The notes below the pieces were generated by a model. That model worked only from the letters and a program-made list of their open reading frames with translations, searched no databases and was not told where the DNA came from. A program made the position numbers and the translations under genes. Below, piece after piece: positions 34,085-46,355 of a DNA stretch of 64,000 nt. Position 1 is the first letter of the stretch, and every line of letters begins with the position of its first letter. The DNA is from Sanghuangporus weigelae. Taxonomy: Eukaryota > Basidiomycota > Agaricomycetes > Hymenochaetales > Hymenochaetaceae. The stretch lies in assembly GCA_033182465.1 (NCBI GenBank), contig CP137318.1:4216001-4280000 (forward strand), in the 5' to 3' direction.

Positions 34085-36340
34085 GTGGAGCGCCAGGGTG
34101 TTTGAGCGCGGAGCCGCAGGGGAGTATCAAGGTTGAGACTGGGAGCTGGATGTATGCTCCGTTTATGACTTTGTTTCGTTAAAGACGTTGCACGCGTCCC
34201 AACAAACTGCAGCAAGAAAAAATTCTGAGAGATTGATTGAAGTGCGAGCTGTCACGAGGCAAATCTGCGCCCAGGAAGAAAATAAGTCGAAGCGAAGCGA
34301 AGTTATGCGATGCAAGAGGGGGGAACTCGGGAAGCTGCGGAGAGAACTCACGGCGTAAGGGCGCAAGGTGGAAAGACGCGCGAGGAAAATTCGTCAAGTC
34401 GAAATCAGCAGCCCAAACCTAAACAAGTGATATTGATCCACGCGGATACCTGCGACAAGGTCACAGTGCCCGGCTCAAGGTAAGGGGCCAGAGAGAATGC
34501 GGGGACGCGGAACGATAGATGTAGAGATGCACGCGTGACCCTACGCGAGCCAGGGGTCAGTGAGACACCACCTTTGCTATATGCAAAATGGTCTGGTCTG
34601 GCTTTCAAGCTCGGGTTGGTTAGCTGTACACCCAGTCCCAACCAGACTTGATCAAGAGAATGAACAGGAGTGAACAGGGGATATATGAACGAACGCGGAG
34701 TTACGACTGCTTTGAGAGTATTTGAAGATTTGCGTATTTGGGTTAATGAATGAGACAGGAGGTCGATACGGAGGTGAGATTGTACCAAATGGAGGATGTC
34801 GCGCCCAGAAATAACAAATAACAAAATACTGTGAACGCGTTCGCCGTTTGCCTATAAATAACGTGCAGTCAGAGACAGAACATAGAGGTGGGAAAGAAGG
34901 GGATGCTGGCGAGTATCAAGAGTAATCGCGCACGAGCGTGGAGCCGAGGGCAAGTGGGATGCTTCGTCTGCCTACTTTTCTTTATTTTTCTTCGAGTTCT
35001 CTTCAGTATTCAAGTTCGCGTTCGCGTTCCAAAAGTCTGATGTCAGTCAGGGGGGAGTCTTCCGTTTCCGAGCCGTCGGAGCACTTCGTCCGTGAGCGCG
35101 CGCGTAACGTACCACGAATTCCTTCTTGCGCGTACAGGTGAGAGACCGCGGCAGGAAAGAAACAGGAGTGATGGATGCGCGGAGGCAGAGAAGAAATAGA
35201 AGAGACGCGGTAGGCTGGCTGGTTGGCTGGACGGGGAGTGAAATCAGAAAGAAACTCCGAAGTGCTTAGCAATAGCAGTTTTGAATGCAGATGTATAAGA
35301 GGGATGCCATAAGCGGGAACGGACGCGTCCTAGCCTGGGGCAGAGCTACGTTACGTCGTAGTGCTTGCTAAGAGAGGAAGGAGCAGGTGATGTGTATTTT
35401 GATCTGAGGAACAGACATAGCAACAAGAGAACGAGACGAGAGAAGCACGAGACAGGGATTGTTTTCTTTCCGGAATAAACTCGCTTCCTGATCTCTGCTC
35501 TGCCTCTGAGCTAGAGCCGAGCCATGATCTATCATTTCCCAGCGCTGCTTGTCCCTCAATCCGGTGCATGTCCCAGAGAGGCAAGAGCGTGACGATGCTT
35601 CTCTTCTGCTGCTGGCTGCTGGCCCTGCATCGCATCGCATGTCACTGTCAAACACCTCCGATCAGGGACAAAATGGCGTACTGTAAGAAGCATGCGTGAC
35701 CATCACATCCTATTTCCATTATCTCAAATTGCCTTTCTCGGGGTTTCCCAGGTTTTCCCTCCTTTTCCTCCCAATCGCTAAAGCTCCCGAAACGGATTTT
35801 CGCACGACCCCACGGGGATCTCCCTCGCCGCACACCCATCGTCTCCATCACTCGCTCGTCTCAAAACGGTAGCATTAAATTCATATCGAGACTGATTGTC
35901 CATATTCAGAAAACAGACTCAGAATCAGAATCGATTGATGCGATGCCATAACACTTCGCCCAGCCCAAGCTTTGCCTTCAGCAACGCGATCCCCGACGCG
36001 ACGACAACCTCCGTGCTTCTTCTCCCGCGCGCTCGCGCACGAAACTCACCAACACGGCAAGATGCTCGATCGCCTGGACTGCGGCAATGCACGGCACTAT
36101 AATGTTTTCGTCTTCTTTCTTCATCGTCTCTTCTCCCGTCAGCCTCCAGCCTCCTTTGCACCCCAAACCCCTTTCTCGTCACCTTTACTTACACCTATTT
36201 CTTTCAAAAAAAATCCCTTTATTTTCGTTCGCGTTTCGTTAACTCACCTCCCTCGCTGTTTTTTATTCGCTGGCTTTTTCTTTCCGATCTTCTCGTTCGT
36301 TCGTCGTTCTTAGCCTTTCCCTAGCTCCATCTCTATACTC
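34085..36340. other. Long upstream region of the HMG-box gene
   Basis: There is no supported gene. The length (over 2 kb) fits a long promoter and 5' leader for the minus-strand HMG factor. From about 36.1 to 36.36 kb the plus strand is strongly pyrimidine-rich, as seen ahead of fungal transcription starts. Confidence 0.4.
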
Positions 36341-37633
36341 TTGTCTTTCTCATGCAGCTTTTACGTCCTTTCCTCCATTCGTCCATGGGAAGAAGGAAAA
36401 AACAGAAATCGAAACGAAGTCTGGTATGGATCAATCACATACCAGACGGGAGAGGGAGAACAACTCTCGCTGGGTGGGCTTCTGGTGGAATATGCCGAGA
36501 AATACAAAGGTAGTATCTTAGGCGTGTATGCAGAGACAAGTTCCCCGTCGCTTTCCGCCAACTTCGCGGAAACTTGAGTCTGTTAAGGAGCCCGTCCTAA
36601 CGGGTATTGATACAGCAGCGCGTGGTGCATGGACCATAGTTGTTCGTGTCTGCAAGGAGTCGCCGCGACAACGACTCTCACGCCCACTACAAGCCCAGAC
36701 GCCATACTCGAAACTGAGGCTTCTCCCTGATTTTGACGAGTTCGAGTCTAGGGATTGGATCAGTTTCTTTGAGTATTGGATCGCTGCGAATTGCTGAGCT
36801 GGACTGGACGAGCTGGACTGGACTCAGGACTGATGTGGACCCCGTGCCCTGCTTCTCCCTGCTGCTTCTTCACCCCCCTTATCCCTTCCCTTGCCCTACT
36901 GTCTTGCTCCCCTCACTTCTTTCTTTGAATCTTTCCTTCTTTCTCTCTTCCTTTCTTTCTACGGCACGTGCGCGACGAGCGGCGAATTTGCGAAGCTACT
37001 TGCCTTGATGTTAGGGTACTACCACTGATCGTGGTGTGAGGTGGGGTGATTCGTAAATTCGTTGATGCTGCTGTTTATTCCCACTCAATCCTCCTTCTCA
37101 CCGTCATTTTGATTAGTAGGTGGGGTATTAGGAAATCTAGACGCCCCGAAGTAAGACAATTCAGATATCATATATGCGCATCATGTCTTCTTGATATGAT
37201 ATGAACCATTCCGTTGGCTCCAATCCACTTCAATGACTTTGTGTATATGAATTTAGCGAAGACGGAGACGGACTGCTAACGTTTCGTTTGAGTGTCGTGA
37301 GTTTGTCCATTGTTCTAATACTAGTACAAATGCAAATGCAAATACAAATACATGCCGATCGTGACTGAAGTAAGTACTAATCTTCCCTGCGAGCGGTGCG
37401 AGTACTTATAAATAGGAATAGTAGTGATGCACCTCACAAATTGCACAGGCGCTTGGTCTATACCGTGAAACGTGGCATGCGATGTGTTACCTTTGTCCGC
37501 CCTCTTAAATAAATTTTTTTAACGGGAGTGAATATGTCATCTTTCTGATTCTGATTTTGCTGAGCGACCTTGAATCAACAAACCACAAAAGCGGAGACAC
37601 GGTAACGATAATCGGCGACAAAAGCAAGTCAGC

Positions 37634-37676
37634 AAATAAATAAATAAATAAATAAGTAAGTAAGTAAGTAAAATAA
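37634..37676. repeat. (AAAT)n-(AAGT)n microsatellite
   Basis: AAAT units change to AAGT (TAAG) units within one tract of about 43 bp in non-coding DNA. Confidence 0.9.
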
Positions 37677-39602
37677 GATAAAACACAGTAAACGTCTCAG
37701 CATCGCGCCGAATCGCCTTTCCCAGATCCCATTAAGCGCTGCCAGCGGGGACGGAAATATTAATGGATGCTTGGTTCGAGTTCGGTTGAGTTCTTATGTA
37801 GCGGGGCCGTGAGATACCGGACGAGCCGATCGAATTCGGACAGACGTCGATCATTCCAATCCAATAATATGTAAGTTACGTACGACTCCCGAGACTCTTT
37901 CAACTTTGACACCAGCGAGAACGCTGGAACACCACTACAATCGGTCAGTCAAAGGGATGCCCAATTTCAAAATTCGCCCAAGGAGCCACTTGTACTTGGC
38001 TTGGACAGGCGCGGCGTGATCCTTCAAGGTTCGATTAAGCCTAACCCCTGAGTCCTGATTGTGGCGTTAGGCTGTCTGGTAACTCGCGCGCACGAGATCA
38101 GTGTCGATATAATCCTATCCTGTGTGATTGATTCATTTCATTGCGTGCGTGATGTATCCGGCTCAGGGCAGAATTACTTGCTTTATCGATTCGATTTCGG
38201 GTATTTCAAATTATGGAACATGATAGAGTTTTTTTATTATAGTACAGATGAGGAAATAGAGTGGTCGAAATCGGGGATGTGAGGCGGCATGGCGAGTTCA
38301 GCTGTCAGTTGGCGGATTGAAGAAGGGGGAGGCGGGCAGAAAGAGATTTGCCGGCTGTGGCACCTTGACTGAGCTAGCAGCACAACTTACCTTGCGCCTT
38401 CTGCGTCTGCGGGCTTCTCGCTCGCTCAACGGGTAAGCCAAGTCTCCGCGCGCGCCATAACTCCCAAAGCTGCCATATACAGTGATATACATATACATCT
38501 ACCTCGCGCATGAAGACGTAAAGAGACTCGATATAATTATGATCATGAACAATTTTGCTTGATAGACCTGGGTCTCGAACGTCAATACAATTACTGAAAT
38601 AAAGTATTGATCAAGTGCGTATGTTTGAATAACACAAAGTTCCGCCATGTTGACAACCTTAAATCGCGTCTAAAATGAATATAGTTCTATTGTATACGTT
38701 GCTATTCAATACTCAATAAATAGCCATAATTACCTATTACATGCAGTTTAAATATTATTTGAATATTAATTGGCTAAAGCCTTTCAAGCGCAAGAGAATT
38801 GTATACCTCTATTATCAATGCACCACATTCATTATTCTTTTATTTATTCTTAGACGATTATGTGAAAAGACAAAGGGAAATGTATTGACATTCAAAAAGT
38901 CTATATTCCGCAAGTGGAAGGTCAACACATTTGGGTGGGCGATCGATCCGACGGAGTGGACTTTAGCAGCCCACCGATTGAATGGATGTAGCGCCCCAGA
39001 ATCGTGGCTATTTGACGTGACAGACGTATTGAGACGTCAATGATGACGGACTTTGACGCTGGTAAGGAGCGAAGCGAAGAATGTTTTGGACAAATGGTAT
39101 GAGTACACGAAGAAAGGGACCCCCGAGCACGAGAGGCGGACGCGACATGAGGCACGAAACTTATTTCTCGCCTCGAATATGGTAATGTCAACCCCCATCG
39201 AAGTCCGACTAGGAGTCGAAGCCCTGGGCCCCTTGCATAGACGGTCGGACTTGATCATCCATTCAATTTGACAATCAGACGCCGAAGAAATGTCCAATAT
39301 TAAAATTGAGGTTTAGGCTGGATAAATGAGAACAAAGGGACAGTCGCACAGGACCGTCGACGCGTGGGCTATGACGTCCAAGGAACTGATCGTCAGGTTG
39401 GCTGGAGTGGGAAATAGGGAAGGAGAAAGAAGCTTAAGCTGCGTTAGAAGAGAGTTCATGAGAGCCTGTCCCCGGGCCTGAGGTACATACATCAGAACCC
39501 GACAGGTCTGGTAGTGGCGTGCACGCGAAGCGGAGCGTGGAGTATCCAATCCCACCCCCAAGAGGTTTTGAAATATAGATTGGAGAACTAGTAGCCAAGG
39601 AA

Positions 39603-39617
39603 GGGGGGGGGGGGGGG
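39603..39617. repeat. Run of 15 G
   Basis: An uninterrupted G15 homopolymer lies in non-coding DNA. Its length is likely to vary between strains and reads. Confidence 0.95.
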
Positions 39618-42414
39618 TATGGCGTTTTGCTGCATTGTTATCATGTTGATTAGAAAAATGAAGAAGTTTCGAAGCGTTTATGCTTTTTCTCTCACCTCTG
39701 GCCGAAAGGAAGATAGAGCTGTCTCGTAACGTGAAGACAGGAGGAACAGTGTTTAGTGTGTGAGCAACTCCAACTCCTGCTTTGCGCCATCGTATTCCCA
39801 GTGTTCGCCCGGCTTTCGTCCTGAGATCCTTGTGTCTACCGAGATTGATTCAGTGCACGGATCGTCTAAGAAATATAAAAGGAAATTTCACCCAAAATAG
39901 CGCTTTGGAAAATTTAATGCTCCAACGCACCCGTAAACATTTGAAGAAACAAACGTCCCTTGATGCATCCTCATCCTTGAAACGCATTATTCTCCATTCG
40001 TTTCTAGCCGTCCGGCATGTAATTTCGAAATGAGGCATGCGAAAATCAGCTAGACGGGCTTCAACGGTGCGTCACCAGAGCAGACGATGAAATTGAATTG
40101 GAAGATAACCATCGGGACCGGGCGCGTTTGCAGAGATTTCACAAAATAGGTGAAACATAACCCCGTCGTAGGTCCATGATTGCCATCACTGGTTCAGCAC
40201 AGATTAGACATCTCACAAGAAGCCAAGCTCGGGAATCCGAGCCGGTGTCAAAGCAGATCAAAGCCCGACGAGGCGGACGGAAATGACGGCGGAGGAAGCT
40301 GAATACACACGGTTGGACGGAAGCAATAGTCCTACTGTTAGATAGACGGCGATGCTGCACTGCGTTCCTGGACTGAGATGATACCTTCGTGTTTCGCGCC
40401 AGAAACCCCTTGCCATCGTCAAGCGAAATGAAATGACATCAGATTATATCGAAGACGCTGATAGAATTGGGAAGGCCGACAATGCTACCGACATCGACGT
40501 TGACGGCGAACAGCGAAAGAAATTAACGGGAAAAGCGAGAAAATAGACGCCTTGAACATTGCCCCGTCTCGTCAGGCGTTGCATTACGGGTAAATGTTCA
40601 GATCTAGGGTTTAGGTTTCGCAAAAAGATGCGAGGGTGGCATATGACAGCACCAGCATGTTGAACCAGATTCCACAGTTGCCCGTCTGCCTCACACGCAA
40701 CGTTCTTGGCAAAAAGGCGGAGAACGAAATCCCGAAGCCAGAGGACCAGAGGGAAAGTAGGTAAGCAAAGTTGAGCCGGCGAAGTATGATCTGAAATCGT
40801 GCGAAGCATTGCGAGAGAGCACGGAAACCCGAGAAGTAAGGGTATCATTCTGGCATCATACGCTCTTGGCCCCCGGCGTTTTCTCGTGATGTCTTTCGCT
40901 CGTGATATTCCGAACCAGATGGCCAGTAAGGTATCCCCAGCGCATAGTGGGAAGATGCAGAAGATTGCAGGAAGATAGATTACATGCGAACACAGACCAC
41001 GCCTTTGCCTTTCCTTGCCTGTTATTTGTGCGGGTACACCGGCGATCTCTGAAGCGGTTGACGACTGCCGAGTGAAATCTGGAGCCAAAAGGCACACATC
41101 TGCGCGAAGGGACCTTCTAACCGCAGGGGCATTCGCGGATGTGTGGTCACGATGGTGGTAATGGTGGCTGCTGGTGGCAAACCCAGAATTTCTCTAGCTT
41201 CCGATATGAGAGAAGGAAATTTTCCTTTCAAACACCGCCGAATGGTGGTGAAAACTTTGAGTCTGAGTGAGGATGGCTTGCAAGATATGCGAGACATCGC
41301 ACGTACCCGGGGGTCTCTTACGTGCTGTTCATCTGCTCACCCCGGAAACAACTCTCCGAAAGCGTAACGCAATCAGAAACCTTGCATCAACTGATCTCGA
41401 CAAATCGAGGTAGAATGCATCACGCTCCTCAGCGCCCGTTTTGACGAGGAATTTTCCTTTACTTTCCTTTTTGATCGTTCTTTGGGTCATGTTTACGCCA
41501 ACCTGTGCATGCTAACCTGATATAGGCAGTATCGACTGGAACAAAGATGTAGTGATTTGGAAGGAGGAGAGCTGCAGAGGGAATGGAGCCCATGTCACGT
41601 TGCGCAAACGGCGGAGAGGGCTTCCATCCGTTATCGTAACTCGAGACGTATACAACAAAATGGAAATAAATTGCGTTGTGTAAACTGGCATCCAAGGATT
41701 CCATATTTGACGTTCCGTAGTTGTCATCCAGAAAGGCCATACACAGAACCCTACAAAACCCAATTCAAATGTCGAAGGCCTATTCAGTTTGTTCCTGATC
41801 GACCTCAATAGTGATTAACATCGGAGTCGAGGAGCTGTGATTGGGTCAATATCTGTCGATATATGTGTAAAGATAAATGAAGGCTGCGAGGAATATCATG
41901 GAGCATTTGGCCTATGTTATCGCCTCAAAGTTCTCTGCTTCCCAAAATAATGTGTTTCTAGAAATACACCTTCCAAGTAAATCCATGAGGACTAGCACTC
42001 AAGAAGACAAAGAATGGTGTGCTTACGAGCTGGAATCCCGCGGAGGTGACCGTTTAAGCAGTTAGTAATCCAGGCGGGGTTGCTGAGCGAGAGGTAGAAG
42101 TCGCATCTGTAATCGGTGACTTACGGAACCGCGCTTCGCGAAGGTGAACGAGCGATATTGAAGAAGACGAAATGAACATCGAGATCTTCTCTATTAGACC
42201 AAGGCAGCAAATGACTTGTCTATCAGAGTCATTGGATTTAGCTGCGTTCACGGCGAGAAACGCGTTTCCCGCATGTCAGAGGCGACTTTAGCGTACAACA
42301 GAGTTTGCTCCAGACTTCTGAGGCTGCAGGCGAAGAGACCCTGTGGACGATTCGGGGAAATTCTACGGCGCGAAGAAAAGGACACGAGGCATGAGCTTTA
42401 ATAGTGACGCATAG

Positions 42415-43033
42415 ATGGTCAAGCACAGAAATCTAGACATTCCAGGAATAGTCGCAATTCGAGCACTTGGTAGTGATGCTGCAAAAGTAGGTATGGGGGA
42501 CTTTCCTACTGCACTAGAAGCACCAAGCCGAGTTGCTCTGGCCTGCCTGCTCTCGGCTATTTCGAAAAAGGATGAGGGCATCTATAACTCATTTCGTGAT
42601 AGCTTCCGGTTTGATGTTCGTCGAGTCTAGTATCAAAGTAGGTTAATCTGATTCTGCTTCTAGCAAGGTATCTGTAACCCTAAAAATAGATGAGGTCAAG
42701 ACTGCGCGAAGTAATAACTCAGTAAGGCTACAGTGCTCACCATTCCGTCGGGTATCGCACAACTGTGCGAGAGCAGAGCCCGGACTGAAACTGGATATCG
42801 CCGTAACTCTTCTTATCGGGTCCCTGTATCGGAGAAACGGGAAAACTGGAATATTGACGAGGCTTGAAGATTTGGAAGGCGACAAGATTCAATCAGCACT
42901 GATGAACTTCCTATCCTCGATAAAGTATGAATGTGTGCACAACTCTATTCACAAGGGTCAAAAGTTGATATACTTCCTGTTTTCGACCAAAATGTGGATG
43001 AACTATCCCGGAGTCAATGCGGAACTCACATAG
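42415..43033 (+). CDS. Putative two-exon gene, 187 residues, no family recognised
   Basis: An open frame from ATG 42415 (MVKHRNLDIPGIVAIRALGS) runs to 42608. A 55 bp intron with GT...TTCTAG borders (42609-42663) joins it in phase to a second open stretch of 122 codons ending at TAG 43031-43033. The joined protein has a normal composition, with segments such as LDIAVTLLIGSLYRRNGKTG and LTRLEDLEGDKIQSALMNFL. The intron size and phase match neighbouring real introns, which is the main support. I recognise no domain, the antisense strand is also partly open, and chance cannot be excluded. It may be a remnant, with more exons upstream or downstream. Confidence 0.3.
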
Positions 43034-43505
43034 TTTAGTTGATGCGATTCGTTCACTGCATGATGGCGCGTGCGAGCGAAAACGTTTACACGACTGTACT
43101 ATTCTTCGGCCGATTCCATACATATGAGATTACACTGCACTCAGAGAAGTTGGTCTGATGAACCTTTACCTTTGACATGGTATCCTGATCTATTTGGTTA
43201 GTTGTCAATCGTCGGCCTATGAACGTTTTGATCATTGAGCGGAATGGTCCACAGAGACAGTTTCGAAGTTCGACAGACAGAGAAGCCTGCCTTCCCTAAC
43301 TGTGAGGTCTGTCCACTGCGTCATTAATGTTGGGCGTTGCGCGGCGGAGCAGACGATAGTTGGAATATGAGATGGGAAAATATCCAAACATGTCCAAACA
43401 TTCACACCGTGGAATATCACACGTGATCCGAGTCGTTCCTCTCGACGAAGACACTTTGTTCTTTTCATGGCTATGAACCTTTCAGAGGCGCAACTTAGCT
43501 GCTGA

Positions 43506-43916
43506 GTGGTAACTAAGAGGCCTACAAAGAGCTTGTTAAGTGATATGAAAATTGAGGAAAATGATAATGTTCAAGCCGATAGGGCTCAGGCTGAAGGCGA
43601 CGCGACCCTCTTGCCTGTGAAGCAAACGCACCGAGACGTGATGTTATTATCTTCACTTGAAGCGGAGCCAGAGGTCGCGAAAGACCATATCAGCGAAGTT
43701 CACCAAATGGATAAGTCGCAGCCTTCAAGCGACTCCGAAATCCTCCATATCCCCGAATCCTTCGATTCTTCCGGTGGATCGCAACGTAAAGATAGCGGTG
43801 AGCATCGTAATGAGAGAGGTTGTGAAGGAAGACATCGCCACGAACACCATTGGATGAATCTGTTCCGCAGGTTAGACTTACATGGCGGACATACTGGGCG
43901 ACATGCTCATAAGTGA
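43506..43916 (+). pseudogene. Kinase C-terminal tail fragment
   Basis: A 136-codon open frame matches the C-terminal tail of the kinase at 22518-24669: [37 protein letters not shown] and [16 protein letters not shown], ending HAHK at the same place. The kinase domain and everything before the tail are missing, so it cannot act as a kinase. It has its own ATG and no internal stop, so a short product is conceivable, but a truncated duplicate is the simpler reading. Confidence 0.8.
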
Positions 43917-44854
43917 TCATTGTATGTACGGAAAGTGGATTTGGATGGCCCGTCTCTTGGGTTGACTTTGGTTATGTCCCGATCGTACCGAGATTACTCA
44001 GGTATCTGTACATGGGTTCGTTGTTTCGCTTTCTTATCCTTCCTCGCGCATGGCCGCGGTGTACGTATGTACGTAGTCCATATTTCGTTCTGTACCATTT
44101 TCGTACGCCACGCCTGTCCTACTTTTAACACTACGCTTCGATTCCCGTATGTCGCATGCAATCTTGTATTATTCAGTACTTTAGATTCATCACGCCACTA
44201 GCTGGAATGGTGTCTTAATTAGAGCACAATCTATGATTCATATTATGGACTGGTAGATCGACTCGGGAATGGAACAATCTATTGCATAACTGTCTTCATC
44301 GGGACAAAAGCTTTGCGTATGGCTCACTAGTACTAACTTCACAGCACGAAGGTTGTTCGCGGACGTATGCATGGCTGAGATCAACGCAGACTCGAATGCG
44401 GACTCCTTGAATACCAGTGATTTGAAGAGAGGAGAAGAGAGGATACAATTCCTGAGATCTTCCAAGCTTAGGATCGCATTCTCAGCTCAGACGTTAATTA
44501 GCTGTTGGCAGGCGAGCTGGCCTGCCGACTCGGACTTGCAGTATGATAATATTAATCCACACACTCACTGATATTAATTAATATTAATGACGGAGGTCAA
44601 TGGGAGAAGCCAGATCTAGACGAAGTTTGCATGGGCACGGAGGACCGTCACTTCACAAGTTTAGTCGACCCGGTCCATTCTCTGCTTCTCTGAGGGACGG
44701 TGCAAGCGAACGAAAAGGTTTATGCTGCATGATCATGCCCCTTTTGCAATCACTGGAAGTAAGATGGTTCATACTCTGTAAGACGGTGGCGGTGTTCGTG
44801 GTGGATGGTAGTGGTGGTAGGTATCAGAAGTACCATTTCTATATACCTCCGTCA
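43917..44854. other. Intergenic DNA shared by both arms
   Basis: This is the mirror of 21.54-22.5 kb. No gene is recognised. An AT palindrome (ATTAATATTAAT, near 44578-44590) is present here but not at the matching place in the left arm. Confidence 0.45.
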
Positions 44855-45729
44855 CTTCTCACTCAAGGCATGATCAATAGTAAACACCAGAAGTGAAGAC
44901 CTACGCCTCCGACACCGAGTGAGTTGTAAAAGCTGCGCAGTTCGCTTCGCCACCACCGATATCTGGACAGAGATTGATCCTAGTAACGTTGCGCACGGCA
45001 CTCACGTATGCGAGTTGCTGTGGTCGACCATACATTTCTTGGAGAAAGTAGCACGGATGAGTCCCGAAAAGCTCTGATATTCGGGGACATTATACATAGT
45101 CGGCTTCTTTAGCGCGTGCAAGGTCGTCCAAAGGATTGAAGCTTTCCGACTGGGTAAGAAAGACGAATTCAGTGCCGGTGCATCCTCGAAGCATTGAACT
45201 GTGTCCTACCTTCTTCAAATAAGATTGCAGAGAATCGAAATTGCAATCCACGTCTGCATCTTCCTCAGAAAAGTCGTGAGAAAGCATCGAATTGTCCCCA
45301 TTGCCTCCTGGTCCAATGGTACTTCCGTCAAGTGTCCTTCCACTAAAACAGAAATCAGTAAGCACATTACTGATGTTCAAAGATATGGCGCTCACCCTCT
45401 CATACCTCTGTCGATATCCGTGACACATTGCCATTCCATAGGCGTTCTAAGTGGCTTGCCGTAGTTATAAATGTCAGTGATATTTGGGTTCGTTCGGTTA
45501 TCGCTGCCAGTCTCGATCATCAGTAAGACGGTCTTAGAAGAATCTTCAAACAGGCGCGCGGCAACGGTAGTTCCCATTTGACCTCCTCTAACGATCATGT
45601 AATCAAAAATCAGATCGTTCGTTGCACTGGCGTCTGAAGTGACATCAAAGGTACCTTTATGAATTCTTCGCCAAGCCGAGACAAGAAGTGGTAAAGAGAG
45701 AGTAAAACTGCTTTTAGCCTGAGAGGCAT
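44855..45729 (-). pseudogene. Decayed second GMC oxidoreductase, right copy
   Basis: Starting at ATG 45727-45729 the frame gives a signal-like MPLRLKAVLLSLPLLVSAW, then TSDASATNDLIFDYMIVRGG and LMIETGSDNRTNPNITDIYN. After an intron it continues with GRTLDGSTIGPGGNG and LSHDFSEEDADVDCNFDSLQ, then stops and changes frame. It stops at the same point as the left copy, so the truncation predates the duplication. It keeps a cleaner 5' end than the left copy. The cofactor motif is altered (RGGQMG), as in the left copy. Confidence 0.85.
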
Positions 45730-45748
45730 AGCTGGATCCTGTGAGTAG

Positions 45749-45904
45749 TGTTCCAACTGTATGCGTATAATGCGTATACGGTTTTCCGTATACGGGATGC
45801 GGCCGTATCGTATAAGAGAAAAATAAGAAAATATACGGCCGTATCCCGTATAGAGTTAGGAAAGAAATGCCGTATACGGCATATGCGCCATATACGGAAC
45901 TCCA
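45749..45904. repeat. GTATACG-type palindrome cluster C
   Basis: The stretch opens with GTTCCAACTGTATGCGTATA, contains ATACGGCCGTAT and CGTATACGG palindromes several times, and ends TATACGGAACTCC. It lies directly upstream of the decayed GMC gene, where similarity to the left arm ends. Confidence 0.65.
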
Positions 45905-46200
45905 CCACGCATGCCCTTTGGAAGGGTATTTGTCCCTGCCTTCCAGATTTTTTTCTTTGGAAATCATAATTTGAGTGTTACCAAGCACGGCAGGACTGGT
46001 GTCAGCGAAAATTTTGGCAATATGCAACCAGGTAAGCGATTATTCGCACACATCCGGTGATCACATATACGCTGATCTGCTCGGACAGCTATGAAAATCA
46101 TCCCTAAGCACTATTATCAGTGAACAGAACCTTCATTGCATCGGGATAGACTTTGAACACTTTGAAAAAATGTTTGTTAGTATGTCCTGATGTGGTAGAG

Positions 46201-46355
46201 TTACGGAACCTCCGTATACGCCGTATTCCCGTATACGGGTGTTCCGTATCCGTATGAGAACCTGACCACCAAATATACGGCCGTATTTCATACGGTCGTA
46301 TCCGTATAAGACTCGAGTTATACGGCCGTATCCGTATACGATATGGTCGGAACCC
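46201..46355. repeat. GTATACG-type palindrome cluster D at a rearrangement edge
   Basis: ACGGAACCTCCGTATACG opens the cluster and CGATATGGTCGGAACCCT closes it, with nested CCGTATACGG and TATACGGCCGTAT units between. Similarity to the reductase gene begins at 46356, right at its right edge, so the cluster sits at the point where the reductase lost its 5' part. Confidence 0.7.

Larger units (their letters stand above)
36341..42414. other. Gene-poor spacer, 6.1 kb
   Basis: No domain is recognised. Noteworthy contents are a second pyrimidine-rich tract (36.84-36.97 kb), a tetranucleotide repeat (37634-37676), an AT-rich block (38.5-38.9 kb), a run of 15 G (39603-39617) and a 217-codon open frame on the minus strand at 40444-41097 without known motifs. 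Confidence 0.4.

Noticed and set aside
38000-38045. GGTTCGATTAAGCC, a possible tRNA T-arm
   Set aside because: The B box is incomplete and only about 45 bases can pair, too short for a tRNA.
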